In this document: positions 11,377 through 23,824 of the stretch, in pieces | Numbering within the stretch: the first letter of the stretch is position 1 | How the letters are laid out: every line of letters begins with the position of its first letter | Source of the DNA: Phlyctochytrium arcticum | Lineage: Eukaryota > Chytridiomycota > Chytridiomycetes > Chytridiales > Chytridiaceae | Reading direction: 5' to 3' | Assembly: GCA_025602905.1 (NCBI GenBank) | Contig: JAHLKI010000006.1 | Span: 930,001 to 994,000 of the forward strand | Length of the DNA stretch: 64,000 nucleotides | Notes under the pieces: model-generated | What the model saw: only the letters and a program-made list of their open reading frames with translations | Databases searched by the model: none | Told to the model about the DNA's origin: nothing | Translations under genes and position numbers: made by a program

Positions 11377-13296
11377 ATGTCGACTCTAAGCGCCAAGCCT
11401 TTGACCCCATCCAACATCAATCCGTCTCCGTCCCCATCTCCATCTTTGATGTCCGGTAAACCTCGTCGCAAACCCGTCAACTATGACAAGAACGCCGCCT
11501 CCAGCGAAATTGAATCAGCACTTTCCAACTCCACTACCGCATCATCCCCTTCCTTGGCCCCGGTACCATCTACCGTTCCTGCGACTGAATCGCCAATGTT
11601 TACGCACAAAAATACATCTCTAAGCACGCTTAACACACCTATCCGGACAGTCCCGTAAGTTCGCTTGATTAAATTCCCACACTGTCTACCTCTGGCTCAT
11701 CTTCTTCCTCAGCAACCAGCAACGAACGGCTACTACGGATACGTCCGTCAACAACCGATCTTCCCCGGTAACCAGTCATTCACCGCTGCCTCCCCCACCA
11801 CGCACCGTTTCCGCCACTCCCTTACGTGTCGTAGTTCCCAAATACATCGCAGATGGAGAAAGACCAATTTCTGCTAGTCTTGGCTCGCTTGACTCCGGTT
11901 ACAAGCCCCCCAGTAGCCCACGTTCTGATCGAGACAGGTACAGGACAGACCAACTTTTGACCCCATGCTACAGTACTGACACTGCTTCTATTGATTCCAG
12001 CTACAAATCTGCTCCTTCCTTGTATAGCAGTCCTTTGACATTGAGTGCAGAAGATTCGGCAAAAATCGCACTCGAATCTGATCCTCAAAAGCGAGAGATT
12101 GCAAGTCTGCGCCATCTTTGTGAGAATCTGCAGAAAGAGCGGGAGGAGCTTTTGACAAAGTACAAGCGGCGAGCTCACTTTGGTACTGCAAAATTAGCAG
12201 GTTAGCCCTTTTGCGTTTGCCACGATCGAACTTCAACATCTAACTCGGCTTGTAGATGACCCAGTTATCACTGAGACATTGAAAAAGTTGACGGACGACG
12301 CCGAGAAGCGCAAGATGGAACAGAAGGACTTACATGCGGCTATTGAGATGCTAATGCGCCGTATCTTTGCTCTGGAGAAGCAGGTTGAGACGCTAGGGGC
12401 CAAACCAGGTATATTTTAGCATCATTTATCGCGTACCCACAAAGAAACTCACCACGTATTTAGTCACCAAAACAGATAGGTCTCTCAGCGAAAGCAAGTA
12501 CGCAGAAATCACCGAGGGTGTATGGCGGGTATGCGCAGTCATTCCTCTTGCAAAGTTAACGTCAAAACTCTAATGCTCCGATGCAGAACTACGAAAGCCT
12601 CCAAACCAAGGTGGAAATGGCCACTGGTCGAACCACAACAGTCATGGCAGATATTCAGGTAGGTTTCGTGATCTCGAACATTTTTGCAATGCCACTAAGC
12701 ATATCTCCCTGCAGGCCAAAATGCGGGATATTCGCAAGCATTTGAAACTCGCCGGTCCTGAAGAAGTGACGGCTGCAAGCGGATTGTCCGAAAGCGGGAT
12801 TCCCTCAGTAGCGGAAGCGGCCGAGTCACCGTCGCCCCCCATGGCGGTTGTGCCGGATACAACTGCAACTAAAGTTCCTTCGGATCCAGTGTCTCTCCCA
12901 AAACCAGCAAAAGTGGCAAGCCCCGTTCAGAGCTCGCTCCTCGGATCAAGTTCATCAGCTATTCCTTTTTTCGCGCCGCCTAACCAACCTGTCGAACTGA
13001 AATCGGAGTCAACAGTTTTGAACAAGTCAGCCCTTGAACCTTCGGAGAGTCATGAAGCTGAGCAATCCCACAAACCTGAACAAAAGGAACCAGAAACGTT
13101 TTCCAAGATAGCACCGGAAATGACCTTGATGTCATCTGACAAGTCTGATGGAACAAACTCAGCGAAGCCGGTGGAGTCCTCTGAGATTTCCCCCGCTCCT
13201 CAGGAAAAAGCAAAGCCCAGCGCCGATCCTATTCTTGGAAACACTTTGGACTTTGAGACAGACCTTATGGCAATCATGAACAACTTCGGATTCTGA
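11377..13296 (+). CDS. hypothetical coiled-coil protein, seven exons, 524 aa
   Basis: I do not recognise the family. Exons: 11377-11654, 11713-11937, 12001-12200, 12256-12408, 12464-12528, 12587-12658, 12715-13296; every junction keeps phase, which strongly supports a real gene. The N-terminus (about 190 residues) is Ser/Pro/Thr-rich and probably disordered. The centre (about 200-350) is predicted coiled coil, with blocks such as SLRHLCENLQKEREELLTKY, DDAEKRKMEQKDLHAAIEML and RRIFALEKQVETLG. The C-terminal 170 residues are again Ser/Pro/Glu-rich and end in a short hydrophobic/acidic motif DFETDLMAIMNNFGF, which may be a docking peptide. Architecture suits a cytoskeletal or septum scaffold, but that is a guess. 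Confidence 0.75.
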
Positions 13297-13499
13297 GCTA
13301 TCTGCGCAAATTTTGTTACCCGTCAACTCCGGATCAACGAGCAGATTCACAGCAGAATGACAAGCGGCTTCTCCTTCAAAAAAATTCTTTTGTGTCTATG
13401 TGATCTCCGCAACTTATTAGAAATAGGAACGACTATTTGATTGATAATGTACAAATATAAATAACGTGTGCTTGTGAGGTATACGGCAGCCATCCTTCT

Positions 13500-13934
13500 C
13501 TACTTCTTCTTGCCCTTCTTGGGTGCTGCTGCTGGTGTCGGCTCAGGTGCCTTCTCCACCTTCTTCTTTCCGAAATTTTCGACCGGTGCGTCCGTTTCTG
13601 AGAGTGAGGTCAACTCTTCGAGGTCACTGAATCGCCGTTCAAACTTTGCCAGTTCTCCACTTCGATCGTCGAGAACATTCAAAGCTGGATTCCAAAGAGG
13701 GTGATTTCGGGCATCTTTTGTCATTTTCAGGAGAGCTCGTGGGGATGTAGTGCGGATTGTGAAGCTGCTTCCGTCGGAGTGAACAATTGTTTGGTGGAAG
13801 AAGGGTGGATTTACGCCTGTAGGGCGACTAAGGGGCGGCGTAACTTTTGACGTGGACATGCATCTTCTAGTCGCCAGACGGCCCACAAGGGTCGATACTC
13901 TACGCATTGACTTTACTGTTGTTGTTCCGTTCAT
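13500..13934 (-). CDS. mitochondrial ribosomal protein bL31m, 144 aa
   Basis: Component of the mitochondrial large ribosomal subunit, corresponding to yeast Mrpl36. Single exon. The N-terminus (about 30 residues) is Arg/Ser/Thr-rich with almost no acidic residues, a typical mitochondrial presequence. The core carries HQTIVHSDGSSFTIRTTSPR and the fungal signature MTKDARNHPLWNP. The tail is Lys/Ala/Pro-rich (KKGKKK). It is convergent with the upstream coiled-coil gene, with 203 bp between stops. The start is the first in-frame ATG; a later Met at the end of the presequence is less likely. Confidence 0.88.
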   Translation of the reverse strand: MNGTTTVKSMRRVSTLVGRLATRRCMSTSKVTPPLSRPTGVNPPFFHQTIVHSDGSSFTIRTTSPRALLKMTKDARNHPLWNPALNVLDDRSGELAKFERRFSDLEELTSLSETDAPVENFGKKKVEKAPEPTPAAAPKKGKKK

Positions 13935-14258
13935 GGCTGCTTGCTACTTGAAATCCAGTCAGCTTGAAAACGCTCGAACTTTGAATCTTGCCGGGGCTCA
14001 GGCTGGCACTGTGCCACCAATCATAAATCCCGTCGTGGCATTTATGAAAAATGTCAGCAAAGTCCGCTTCAAATCGACAACTTGTGAAATCCGCCGTGCG
14101 CGGAAGCGGCAAAACGAACAGCATGTTATATGCAGCATATGCCTGGCATCCCTGGCATATGCAACGAGGGGAGGGGACCTCAGAGCTCACCGCTGGCAAT
14201 CTCATATTCAGCTCACTTTTGAGATCTCTGACGGACCTCGTTACGTTCGACAACAAGG

Positions 14259-14840
14259 ATGAAGAGTTCAATGCTGCGCATGCTGCGACTCCCTGGGCCG
14301 ACAAAGGCTAATGCCCACAGCTGGCCGCAACCGGGTGCATCCCTGCTGCTTGCCACAGTACTTACAGCATGGTATCTGCTCACACCCACTGCTGACAAGC
14401 TGATTGCCCTCATCGGCGCGACCTTGTTCAGTTTCACCGAATACACATTTTACACGATTACAATCGAAGAGCCGGATGGGACCATCAAGATGCGGCCGTT
14501 CGACAAGCGTTGTCGTAAGGGCCACACGACGGTGCATCAATTCCTAGCCAATATCATTACAATCCCCTTCTTTATTGTCGGATTGATCAACTTGGTGCAA
14601 AGCTCATGGATTCGCGTCCTTCTCTTTCCCTTTGTCATCTGGGCGATGGAAATGACCCAAGGATATACTTTCATCTACTTGTATGGTTATAACCCGGCCT
14701 GGATTTATCGTGGACCGGAAGCCTTTTTTCACGGAACGATCAGCATTGGGTACTTTGGATATTGGATCATGATGGCGATCGGCGTAGAAATGCTAGTTTT
14801 ACCATATTTCCTTCCTCTCGTATACGCAGCTGTATTGTAG
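14259..14840 (+). CDS. polytopic membrane protein of unknown function, 193 aa
   Basis: Family not recognised. Single exon with four or five hydrophobic segments: about 28-45 (SLLLATVLTAWYLLTP), 47-65 (LIALIGATLFSFTEYTFY), 95-115 (FLANIITIPFFIVGLINLVQ), 118-135 (IRVLLFPFVIWAMEM) and 165-190 (GYWIMMAIGVEMLVLPYFLP). A basic loop (KMRPFDKRCRKGHTTVHQ) lies between segments 2 and 3. A conserved-looking stretch YLYGYNPAWIYRGPEAFFHG precedes the last segment. The N-terminus before residue 25 has no clear targeting signal. An alternative start is the Met at codon 5 or 8. Confidence 0.62.
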   Translation: MKSSMLRMLRLPGPTKANAHSWPQPGASLLLATVLTAWYLLTPTADKLIALIGATLFSFTEYTFYTITIEEPDGTIKMRPFDKRCRKGHTTVHQFLANIITIPFFIVGLINLVQSSWIRVLLFPFVIWAMEMTQGYTFIYLYGYNPAWIYRGPEAFFHGTISIGYFGYWIMMAIGVEMLVLPYFLPLVYAAVL

Positions 14841-14996
14841 AGGTTGATTATATAGCCAAAGCTAAGAAGTCGTCCCCAACCATGAATAAAGAGTCTATCT
14901 ACTTACACAAAATTCTCAAAAATATGTCTAATACGCATTAGTCTGAATATGTACAAATTTGCCAAATACGCCATTCCACTTTCCGCGCTCCGTTGC

Positions 14997-17900
14997 TCAA
15001 GCAACGAAACTTAGTCCCCCCGTTGAGTATGAAAACTCCAAGTTTTCCTTATCCTCGACATCTGCTTCCTCCACGACAATCTTTTCTATGGCAAGAGTTG
15101 TGACAGATTCATCATTTTCCTGTCGGCGGGCCAATACACTGCGTCCTACTCTTGATACCTTGCGAGGATTGTTAGGCCCTGTACTCCGACCGAGTGATCC
15201 CAGCGATCTGAATGATTCCAGTTCACGGTCCATATTTAGGATCTTGCGCTTCATGTCTTCACATCGTCGATGCAGAGACAGATTGTCCTAAAAGGAAACA
15301 GTTTCAGAAAGAGCCACGCAAGATACGGCAGTGGATAATAACCGTTTTCAGTTTAACATTTTCCTCCTTGAGTTGTGCAACATGCTTGATCTTTTGTTTG
15401 GTATTCGCGTGTCCAAAAAGATCTGCGTTGAGTTCGCCCAATTTGCGGACCTCACTATCTTTGAGTTGGCCCCGTTGCTTGAGGAGCTCCAATTGAGATC
15501 TATGGCTTTCTTCCATCTCCAAGCGTTTGCGTTCTGCATCCTCATTAGCGATTCTCAATCTAATGGTAATGAAAAGGGGGGTTTAGTTCGGATTCGCCGG
15601 GAATAGGGGTCCACCTCAACGAGACGTAATTTGTCCAATTTCAGGTGACACAGATAAACTTCAAAGTAGTATTTGCCAATTGAGTGCTGCCAAATGGCGC
15701 AAATTACAGTAAGGGCAAAGATTTCCAAAAGCCTTGCACCCAAACCCAATCCGCGGACAAAACCACTGAGACATCAACATACCTATCATTCAATGATAAC
15801 AGCTTGGAGATCTCGTCCTCTGCCGCGGTCAATCTTCCTTCAAGCTCTTGGCGGCTGTCTTTATGCACGTTTTCCAGTTCTTTCAGCTGTTCATCTGCAG
15901 ATTTCAGTTGGTTCATCTGCTCAATGATATTGTCCGCTTCCAATCGCGCCTTTTCAGCTTCCCTTTTGGCGGCTGCAATGGCTTGACGAGCCTCACTTTT
16001 GAGGTCTTTCAAATCCGCGTCTTTGGCAGTAGTCTCTTCCTGAAGCTTACGGATTTGCGCGTCCTTGCTGGACAACTCGTTTGCCTTCTGTAATTCGATG
16101 ACAGATAAGGCGTTACGAGCATTCGTCAAGGATCCCCTTAGAGTGACATTCTCCTTCTTCAGGGTTGACAGGGCATGATCCCGGCGCTGTCGTTCAGCTT
16201 CCAAGTGTACCCGGGTATCAATGAGCATCACTTCAGCGGTCTCCTTCTCTCGGCGCGCCTGCACCAGGTGCTTCTCCTTGACTTCCAGTTGCTTGACTAG
16301 TTCACTGTTACGGACAGCATCTGCACTACGAAGTTCTATCACTTGATCCAGTTTCTGATTCACGTCTTCCAGCTCCAGAGTGAGTTTACTTCGCGTCGTG
16401 TTCGCTTCCTCCAGCTGAGTTCGCAACCCTGACACAACTGTTGCGTGAGTCTCGACCTCCTGTTGAAGTTTGGCTTCCAAGCCCTCCCTCTGTTCTGTCG
16501 CTCGTTTCAACTCCTGGGCGTGAGAACCTGCGAGCTCCGCTATGCGGGTTTCAAACGTTGTTCTATCCTGTAATCGATCAGAGCGTTCGCCTTCCAGCAA
16601 TGACTCTGTTCGCTTTTGCTCCTCTCTGCTTGATTCCACTTGTATGGTAAGATCTTGTTCAACACGGTGATACTCATTCGTCAACTGCTCAAGCGCGCTT
16701 GTCTGATCTGCAATATCCTTCCGTAAAAGCGCAATCTCCTCGCTGTGAGTATGCTGTTGCGAAGCCAACTGTTCTTTAAAGTTTCTCGCGGACTCTTCCG
16801 CATTGATTAAAGAACGTTGAAGTTGTTCATCCTTCTCCTCAAGATCGGCACGGCTCTGGGAAATTTGCTTTTGCAATACCGACCGAACATTATCAAGCTC
16901 GTCTCGTGCCTCTGCCAATGATGTCTCATATTGTTTCTGGCGCTCTTCCGTGAAGTTGGTCAACTTGATCAAAGCTTCAACATTATGTTGGGCCTCAGCT
17001 CGCAACCTGTCGCTCTCCAACTTATGGCTAGCATCCTGTTCCAAAAATTTGGTATGGAAACTGTCGCGTAGTGACGAACTTTCCTGATCCTTAGATGCTA
17101 CGAGATTGTCCAATGCTTGTTTATGAGTCTCTTGCAATTGGCTAATTTGCAAGTCCATCGCTTTCTGTTGACTGGAAAGTTTATCCTCGTAACTTGCTTG
17201 TAACTCTGCAATTTTCTGCGCGTCCGCAGATTTCATGTTCTCAGCAGCATCTTGAGTCTCATCCAACTTGGCTTGCAGTCTCGAATGTGCATCGCGGACA
17301 ATGTTGAGATCTTGTGCTAAAAGTTCCTTGGATCGCGTCAAATCGGCAATGTCTGAGTTGAGATTATCAATTTCCTGTCGATGACTATTCCGAAGCTGTT
17401 GCTGCTCAGCTGTGCTTGTTTGCCGGACTTCTTCCATCAGCTGTTGTAGCTTGAATAAGTCTTCGTGCAAAGATGATTCATTCTCTCTCAGCGACCGTAT
17501 GTCCTGTTCCAATGAATCCCTCTCGGCCTCAAACTCCTTTCGTAATTCGACTTGTTCCTTTTCACGAGCTTGGTCGGCTTCAGTCCATTCACATTCTTTC
17601 CTATGTAAAGAATGCTGTAAACTTTCAACAAGCTGCTTGGCGGTTGTCGCTTCAGTTTCAAGTGTCCTCAGCAACATATCCTTCTCTTCTCCTTTGGCCT
17701 CGGTACGCTGCTTGGCTGCTTCTAAATCCGACACAATCTTCTCTAACTCCGCCAATTTTGCCGCTGCAGACTTCTCCTGGATATTGAGACGATCTGAGGC
17801 CTCTTGAATAGCCCGGGCAGAGGCAAGATCCTTTTCGCGCATCTCCAAATTTCGTTGGTCAACATCCGCTTGAAGAGATTGAATAGTTCGTTGACTGTCA

Positions 17901-20189
17901 GCCAGTTTTACAGTTAACGTATCATTGCTAGCGAGCAACTTTTCGATTTCAGAATCACGCGTTGTGATCCCCTGGAGCATATCGGCTCGGGACTTTGTCA
18001 ACTCATTCTTAAGATTGGAGACTTCACCATTCAGCCGTTCAATGGTCTGCTTTTGCAGAGATTCAGCCGCCTGCGTCTCAGCAAGCCGTTGTTTCACCTC
18101 AATCAAGTCTTCCTTAAGGGTGAATTGCTCCTTTTCCAAGCGTGAGATGCACTGAATCTTTTCTGCTAAATTGTCCTCAGTCGTCCGAAGCTGATATTGC
18201 AAATTCAGTAGTTTGTCTTCCTTCTTCTTCAAGTCTACTTCGCGGGCAGACGCTGTCTCAGATGTCTGATTTGCCTCCTGTCGCCATCTTTCCAGCTCTG
18301 ATTTGGCCGCTTGCAGATCAACTTTGATTTTTTGAGCATCTTTCCTGGTCTCAGACAGCTGCAATTCTTTGTCGTCGAGCAGTGTCTGTTTCGCTTGGAA
18401 GTCGTTTTCCCGTTCTTCAGCATCAGCCCTCATCTGCGAGATCTTTTCTGTTGCTTCTTCATAAAGCTTTTTCTGCCAATCCAGCTTGCCTTTGATTTCG
18501 GCAAGCTCCATTGTTAGTTTGTGCACTACTGCCTTCTCCTTATCCAATGCACTTTCCACAGCATCCTTTTCATGACGTAGTTTCTCAAATTTCTCAGTGG
18601 AGATTTTCAACTTTTCCTCCTCGTGAGCCAGTTCTGCAGTGCGGGCCTCATATGCGGCATTGCTCTTATGTAGGAGGCCTTCTTGCTCCGACAACCGAGC
18701 GCGGTGCTCTTTCATGAGCTGTTGACAATGCTCGCCAAGCCCGCTATGCGCCCGCTTCAGCTCCTCCAGAATACTTTCTAGCTTATCGCGATCATTGTCA
18801 TGTTCTTGCCGTAGTTGTACGATTTGCGCTTCCCGGTCTTTTATGGTCAGCTCAGCCGCCCTCAACGCCTGCTCCGCCTTTTCTCTGTTTCCATGATGTG
18901 ATGCGCACAGATCTTGCATTGATGACTCGGCCATTTGTTTTTGTCGCTGGAGGGTCTCGAGTTCTGTTTCCAACGTTGAAATTCGACCGAGGTAGGCTTC
19001 TTGTTGCGCACGATGACTAGTTCCCAGTTCCTCGCGTTCATCCTCCAATCGATCTACGGTATGCTGGCACTCAGACAGAACTTTAAGATTTTGCTGGTTG
19101 GTCTCATCCAAAATCTGAAGTTCGTCCCTCAGAGACTGCAACTCTTCAATCTTGATGGACAGCTCATTTTTCAGCTGGTGGGTCATTTCCAAAGCTTCGT
19201 CGCGTTCTCTCTGGATGCTATATACCAGCTTGGACTTCTGAGCCTCCACGTCATGAAGTTGCGTCTGTAAAGAACGATAATCCGCATCTTTCACACCCTT
19301 TTCACGCAGTGCATCAGACAGACTTTGCTTTAGCTCGGCAATCTTTTTTTCCATTGCTTCTTTAGCCCTGGTAAACTGTTTCTCATTCTGTGCCACCTGT
19401 CGTAGCTTATCGTTTTGTTTCTGCAAATCCTCCAATCGTTTCTGTTGAGTTGTAATCTTGCCCGCCCTATCCTGTTGGGCGAGCGTCGCCCTTTCCATTT
19501 TCTCAAGATTTTGCTTTAGGAGGTTGTTTCGGTGCAAGAGATCAGTAACTTCGCGCTCGCGTGTAGTCTTCAAGGTTTGCAGCTCAGTTTTCTCCCTCAT
19601 CAGATTGTGTAGCTCTGCGCTTATCCTCGACAGACGCTCTTCAAGGATTTGTTTATTCTTGTCGCCCAGAGCAATCTGACGATGGTAATCTATTTGCCAT
19701 TTTTCCACCTGACTTCCCATTTCAGAACATGACCGCGAATGTCTTGACAATGGCCGTACGTACCTCTTTCTTCAACTTGTGGATTTCATCAGTGTATGCC
19801 TTTTCCAATTTCGTATTACGGCTCAAGTTAGAATTTCTGGCAGCGGAGCTTTCCTCTGATCCCTCATCGTCATACTCGACACCGTTCTCGTCTATCCGCA
19901 ATATTGAAAATTAGTATACTTGACTGGCGCGCTTGGCACGGTCTGATGTGTGACATACCAGTTTTCCTCTCGCGAAATCGCTCGGACTTTTGAATGAAAC
20001 CGAAATGCTTGTGCCTGTCCCCATTCAACAAACTTGTTTGCACATCATATGCGCCAGGTCCGGGTGTATCTGAAGGAGCTGTTTTCAAAACGGCAAATTT
20101 GTAAGATCACTGCCCGAGTACTGTCTTCTCCAAGATCTTGTTGACTTACGCGCATAAGCTTTCTTCTGCAAGCCGCCCGCGGCCATCAT
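14997..20189 (-). CDS. RHAMM/HMMR-like giant coiled-coil protein, six exons, about 1573 aa
   Basis: In animals HMMR is a spindle and centrosome protein that binds microtubules and dynein and positions the spindle. Exons: 20189-20150, 20078-19959, 19891-19764, 19708-15783, 15559-15343, 15287-14997; phases agree. The N-terminus has the HMMR/SHIPPO signature TPGPGAYDVQTSL followed by GFIQKSERFRERK, matching the animal SPGAYDVKT and FQKSQRFK region. Residues about 95-1440 are almost unbroken heptad coiled coil rich in Glu, Gln, Lys and Leu. The C-terminus carries the HMMR leucine-zipper block DLFGHANTKQKIKHVAQLKE, matching the animal GHQNLKQKIKHVVKLKDEN. It is about twice the length of human HMMR. 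Exon 2 has two possible acceptors 8 bp apart (exon start 20078 or 20070). It is head-to-head with RIB43A. Confidence 0.85.
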
Positions 20190-20799
20190 GTTTCTGGTGC
20201 GCACTGGCCGGTGCCGGTCGCAATTGCCGTTTGGTTTCGTCAATTTCGCCCAGCAAAAACGGGTCGTCGGACTTTTTGCTATTGGCGTCGCATGTCCGGA
20301 TTGCTGACACACAAAAGATCGCGTCGAGCGCGTTCAGTGTGAACCTGGTTTGGAACTGTTATGAACCGTGCTGCTGGACGCTTTTGGCTTCATACTGTGG
20401 CAGACACGGTCATAACAGTAGGACACCGCTTTGCGGAGCCGGCTGCCAGTACCGTCTAAACATGCCAATATGCTCGTTCATGGGCCTTCGCCTGTCGCGT
20501 GGGCCATCCCCCACCTGTGTTTGGGCCCGTGTCGATACTTTTGTGCTAGATTGATTCATATCTCCACGCTCATAAATGTAGATCCACATTACAGAGGATA
20601 TGAGCCGCAAGCTTCGATCGGACAAGGTTAAGCTTATTATAAGTTTGATTTACGATTTTCTCCGACACATCTACAAACACTGGTCATCCTGCAACCCTGA
20701 ATCCAAGCCGGGCCTACTTTTGGCTTTCCGTGATCCAACTTTTTCCACAACCCAAAATTTTGCGCAAAGCAATTTCGACCATCCGAAGTAGAACGCGGC
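20190..20799. promoter_or_regulatory. shared promoter region of HMMR-like and RIB43A genes
   Basis: A 610-bp spacer between divergent starts of two microtubule genes. No coding frame fits a family. No clear RFX X-box was found here; one GTCATCCTGCAAC site near 20682 is too degenerate to call. Confidence 0.5.
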
Positions 20800-22351
20800 A
20801 TGTACAAGGTTGAGATCCCATCAGACACCCTTCGAGATGCGGCAATCAGACGTCGACGACAGCTAGATGAAGAACGAAAGAAGCGAATTTTTGATCCCAA
20901 GATCCGAGTTCTGGGGGTCAGTTAAGATCACTTTGTTGCAGATTAGCCACTAGGATTGACTGTCGTTTCAACAGATTGATGTGAAGGCGCTAGAAGAGCA
21001 GATTCAGATCAAAAATGAGATGAAGCGTACTGAGCATGAGCGGGAGGAAGCCTTCGGTACATTCTCACCCTTGGACTCTGAAATTTCTGGATTGTGTTCC
21101 AATTCTTCCTCTCTTTTAGATCGTACAATGAAAGCAACGAATGTCATCCTTGAGCATCTCGACGCCGAAGCAGCTCGCAAAGCCCGCCAGGATCTCAACG
21201 CAGTCAATGAATTTCGAGCTTACCATCAGCAGCCGTGGCAACGAAGAGACTACGATCTATATGATCCTAGGGCACTAAAGAATGATCGTCCCGCGCGATT
21301 GGGCGACGAAGATGATAATATCGGTCCTAGCTCGTGCCAAAAATTTGAAGGAGAGGACTTGGCAAGCATCGAGCGAAAACGGCTGCAGAAAGAGCAGATG
21401 AAAGTCTGGGCAAAGCAGGGCGTCTGGGAGCGACGTATGAAGCAGGTGGAGGAAGCTGAGGAGCACAGGTGAGGCTTCCACCCCCTACTTGTGCCGCATG
21501 CCGCTAATGAAGAACTCTTGAGAAAGACGTTACGAGGAATACCAAAAAGAAATTAACGATCGACTCTTGGCAATGACCAAGTCAACCGAAGAAGCCAAGC
21601 AATCGGAACGAAATCGGGACCGTCAAATCAATGCCGAATTGGTTCGTATTCCTCTGGTTTGACGTAACGGAGCAGTGGTGTTGATAATGTTTCAGGCGGC
21701 GCTTAAGCGAGAGCGGGAGAATCACCAAAATAAGATGGATCAGGAGCAAAATCAGCGCGAGATTATGCAGCAAATCAATGGGTCTTTCTTGACGGAGCAG
21801 CCGGATGTGTTCAATATCGGTGGAGGCCATCAGTACGTATTTGGAGTAATCGTTTATACAATGTCACGAGCTTCCTCATCAATGTGCATCATCCAGGGTT
21901 CGCGTTGATGTCTTCAAAGGCATCACTGCTGCGCAAAAGCAGTACATTCAACAAGTACAAGAGCAACAGCGATTGGAGGCAGAGGTAGCGTTGTGACATG
22001 AGTGGAGAGCTTTGCTTTGGATGTTGACGCATGTAATCTCCCTAGGATCGTCGGGCGCGGCATAAACGAGATAACAAAGAATTTGCTGCTCAGGAAGCCG
22101 CTAACATCCGTGCCGCTATGTTATTGGAGCGCGAAAAAGTCCGTAAAATTCGCGAGGAAGCAATCCAGTTGCGCAGGCAAAATAACATCCAGTCTGAAGA
22201 AGACAAACTCAAGTGAGTACCCTGGCCTAGGTTCAAAAATGGCCAATCCTATTTACATCTCACTTGCAGGAAATTTTACACGAATAAAGTGCTGTACACC
22301 AATGCTCCCACGAATGAGTACTTTGCACAATTCAACACTACTTGTAGATAG
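20800..22351 (+). CDS. RIB43A, flagellar doublet-microtubule inner protein, 399 aa
   Basis: Filamentous coiled-coil protein of the ribbon protofilaments inside the A-tubule of axonemal doublets; present only in organisms that build cilia or flagella. Exons: 20800-20916, 20975-21468, 21527-21641, 21696-21832, 21897-21984, 22046-22212, 22270-22351, all in phase. Family landmarks in order: MYKVEIPSDT at the start, RRRRQLDEERKKRIFDPKIR, GIDVKALEEQI, NEFRAYHQQPWQRRDYDLYD, RPARLGDEDD, SSCQKFEGEDL, QKEQMKVWAKQGVWE, GITAAQKQYIQQVQEQQRLE, and the conserved end FYTNKVLYTNAPTNEYFAQF followed by NTTCR. Length is normal for the family. Its stop lies 46 bp from the convergent UCH gene's stop. Confidence 0.97.
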
Positions 22352-22397
22352 ATACCCGTGTCCCTACATAAAAGCCTACTAGGTACTGCGACCGAGC

Positions 22398-23548
22398 TTA
22401 AAAATCTTGGGCGGGTGCAAGTGCAATGACCGTAAAATTCAGGTTGTCTGGTACAATAAATTAGCAAGCACCAACAAAGGATCCCGAATTTGCATACCTG
22501 GATCGCGTTCCATGAACTGTTTGATGATCCGTGCGGAGTCCTAGTAAAAATGTCAGAACCTTGTATAAGATATGAGAGTGGCCTGCAAGTAAGATAGCAA
22601 CCTTCAAGAGGTCTTCGCACTTTCCGTGATTGATGGGGAACGGCTTACGTCCTATGAAAGTTTAGTACTCAACTACGGATCAAAGGTGCAATGAGGCTGA
22701 CCATCCATTTCATATACGTCGCCCTCCTTTTCGATGAAGGCCACAAAATGCGTATCGACATCGTCATCACGGGAAGGTGCCTATGACCAGCATAAACGCG
22801 GTGTTCAACATTTCAAACTGCTACATACTCTGGTTTGGCCCCCTTGAGAGCTTTCTTCGTGAACTTGCTCAAGGTCTGTGGAGAGTTCAAGTGCCGCCGC
22901 TCGTTTCTCAGGAGATTGTCCCTCGGTAGTCTTCAATATGCGCTGCAACGGTCCTGGCCCTTTGTAGTAAGGTGGTATGTTATGAACAATACGCATATAT
23001 GACAACTATCGCGGTTTACCAAGTTGTAGTGAGTCCACATTGTTTGCGAGCGCATGGAGAAGGCCGATAGTCCCACAGGCGTTGGAAATAGTTTGCCGCA
23101 CGAAATAGACTTTAGGACTGTTGTGCTGGCCATTTTTGGCAATCTTTTCCTCCTCCTCTTTGCGGAACTTCTCATACTACGTTGAAGGCCGTAAGTTGTA
23201 TTGCATTCGTTAGAGGGCGGAAGGATGTTACCGCTGGAGTAATGGGAAACAGGAGAATGACTGCAAGCACCGGCCGGGGCACAAACTGGAGGATGTCATC
23301 ATCCAGACCTAAATCAAATGTGTAAATGGGATTTTCACTTGATTTCTAGTGAGCATTATGGACCCCAAACATCGGTAAACTTCCAAGAGTCCGTCTGTAC
23401 CCCCAGCAACTTGCTGTACTTGTTCATCACCTGCGAACGCCAAGATCTCGAGTGAGAAGGACATATCAAAGTCCTCAGTTGTCAGCTCCATACATCAGGA
23501 TTGGCTTCCAGTGGGATCCAGGCATTCTTTTTCGTTGTTTCAGTCATG
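22398..23548 (-). CDS. ubiquitin carboxyl-terminal hydrolase, UCH-L3/Yuh1 family
   Basis: Cysteine protease that releases small adducts from the C-terminus of ubiquitin or Nedd8. The model starts at 23548 ([18 protein letters not shown]) and runs through several short exons to the stop at 22398. Landmarks: [59 protein letters not shown] with the catalytic Cys; [16 protein letters not shown] with the catalytic His; [14 protein letters not shown] with the catalytic Asp; and the end [12 protein letters not shown]. The whole catalytic triad is present. Convergent with RIB43A. Exon borders between about 22900 and 22550 were placed by eye. Confidence 0.93.
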
Positions 23549-23824
23549 ATTGTTGGTCTGGGCGATGGCAATCTTGAGACAATCTTGGAGCGAGTGACTG
23601 TCACAGAGCTGGGTGTCAGAACTGTCAGAATTCACCCACGTAAGAGCCTCGGTGGCTTAGTAAACGAATTCTTGGGAGCTCTTCACGCGTGTCTACCAAC
23701 TCGGAAATCTTGCCAAAAACTGCTGATCCGCGAACAACAAAACTCTGATCAAACGACACCCAGAAGGCAAATACTCGTTCGTAAACAATTAGTGACTAGG
23801 TCTATCCCCTCAAGCCAAGAAGAG

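Noticed and set aside
17412..17807. 131-codon plus-strand frame inside HMMR
   Set aside because: Antisense of coiled-coil sequence; Ser/Cys-rich composition is what Glu/Lys-rich heptads give on the other strand.
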